Origin: Pseudotabrizicola algicola
GTDB taxonomy: Bacteria > Pseudomonadota > Alphaproteobacteria > Rhodobacterales > Rhodobacteraceae
Assembly (NCBI RefSeq): GCF_010915705.1
Contig: NZ_JAAIKE010000002.1
Coordinates: forward strand, 558,001 to 622,000
Reading direction: 5' to 3'
Length of the DNA: 64,000 nucleotides
Below are positions 63,713-64,000 of this stretch, piece after piece; positions within the stretch are counted from its first letter, which is position 1, and each line of letters starts with the position of its first letter. The notes under the pieces were generated by a model. It searched no databases. It was not told where the DNA came from and saw only the letters and a program-made list of their open reading frames with translations. Both the position numbers and the translations under genes were made by a program.

Positions 63713-64000
63713 GTCGGTGTCCTTTCCGATGGGCCGCCTTGCGGCGACAGGGTCAGTTCCACGGCAAAGTCATAGGCATCACCGCGATAGAGTGAGCGGG
63801 TGAATTCAACCACCCGGCCCGATGGCAAATAGCCGATACGTTCAATTCGAAGCCCCGCCGCGCCGATTGGCACACCCAGCAACTCGGCATCTCTGCCGCC
63901 AAGATTGGCCGCCGAAATGCGCTGCACGGCCCGGACAGGCCGCAGGCCGCGCGATTCCAGAATGGCGTAGAGACTGGTCTCCACCATCCCGGGATCAGGC
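63709..64000 (-). CDS. GntR-family regulator, UTRA domain, partial
   Basis: The C-terminal 96 residues are visible; the 5' end is outside the window. The segment is a UTRA effector domain (LGVPIGAAGLRIERIGYLPS and FTRSLYRGDAYDFAVELTL). Such regulators (NagR/NagQ type) bind GlcN-6-P or GlcNAc-6-P and repress amino-sugar genes. The reading frame stays open to the edge, so the DNA-binding domain is upstream. Confidence 0.85.
   Translation of the reverse strand, partial: PDPGMVETSLYAILESRGLRPVRAVQRISAANLGGRDAELLGVPIGAAGLRIERIGYLPSGRVVEFTRSLYRGDAYDFAVELTLSPQGGPSERTPT

Overview
The window is a high-GC, densely coding, largely operonic chromosome segment. It has many 1-4 bp start/stop overlaps, Tat-type signal peptides, UbiG, a DciA-like DUF721 protein and a TldE protein. 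The family mix (PcaIJF with an IclR regulator, NasTS with a nitrate assimilation operon, DUF2125, HpsN/CuyA-like genes) suggests an alphaproteobacterium, most likely of the Rhodobacteraceae. No insertion sequence, prophage, CRISPR array or rRNA operon was seen. One tRNA gene is present. No gene-free stretch exceeds about 300 bases.

Layout. Positions 1-4231 hold a partial CaiB-type CoA-transferase, a DsbA-like oxidoreductase and the DUF721 protein (all minus), then mutY and an AlkB-type alkane monooxygenase (plus). Positions 4265-7779 hold pcaF, pcaJ and pcaI (minus), divergent from an IclR regulator; a perfect 13-bp inverted repeat lies between them. Positions 7943-19144 form a full nitrate assimilation locus: nasT, nasS, nrtABC-type transporter, nirB, nirD, nasA and a uroporphyrinogen-III methyltransferase. 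The nasS-nrtA gap contains two hexaloop hairpins that match the RNA target expected for an ANTAR antiterminator.

Positions 19158-31027 are mixed: an epimerase, a small exported protein, an unusual chemoreceptor, tRNA-Arg(CCT), a LacI-type regulator facing a candidate small RNA, a hydratase/dehydrogenase pair, a DUF2125 protein, tldE, a CysQ-like phosphatase and a DEAD-box helicase with a repetitive basic tail. Positions 31214-34323 hold an HpsN/HisD-like dehydrogenase, a CuyA/DcyD-like lyase and an Asp/Glu racemase, which may process C3 organosulfonates. A LysR regulator, proline iminopeptidase, ubiG and purU follow, then a tetR-adaptor-RND efflux operon (38106-43194) with a perfect palindromic operator.

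The most interesting part is 45511-61566, thirteen plus-strand genes in one apparent catabolic operon. It encodes a two-gene molybdenum hydroxylase, a 6-hydroxynicotinate-reductase-like iron-sulfur protein, UPF0280 and DUF1185 proteins, a membrane protein, a five-gene ABC uptake system and both hydantoinase/oxoprolinase subunits. Together they suggest uptake, hydroxylation, reductive dearomatisation and ATP-dependent ring opening of an N-heterocycle. A TMADH/StcD-like flavoprotein lies divergently beside it and could demethylate an N-methylated precursor. The window ends with minus-strand amino-sugar genes: nagA, a SIS-domain deaminase and a partial GntR regulator.
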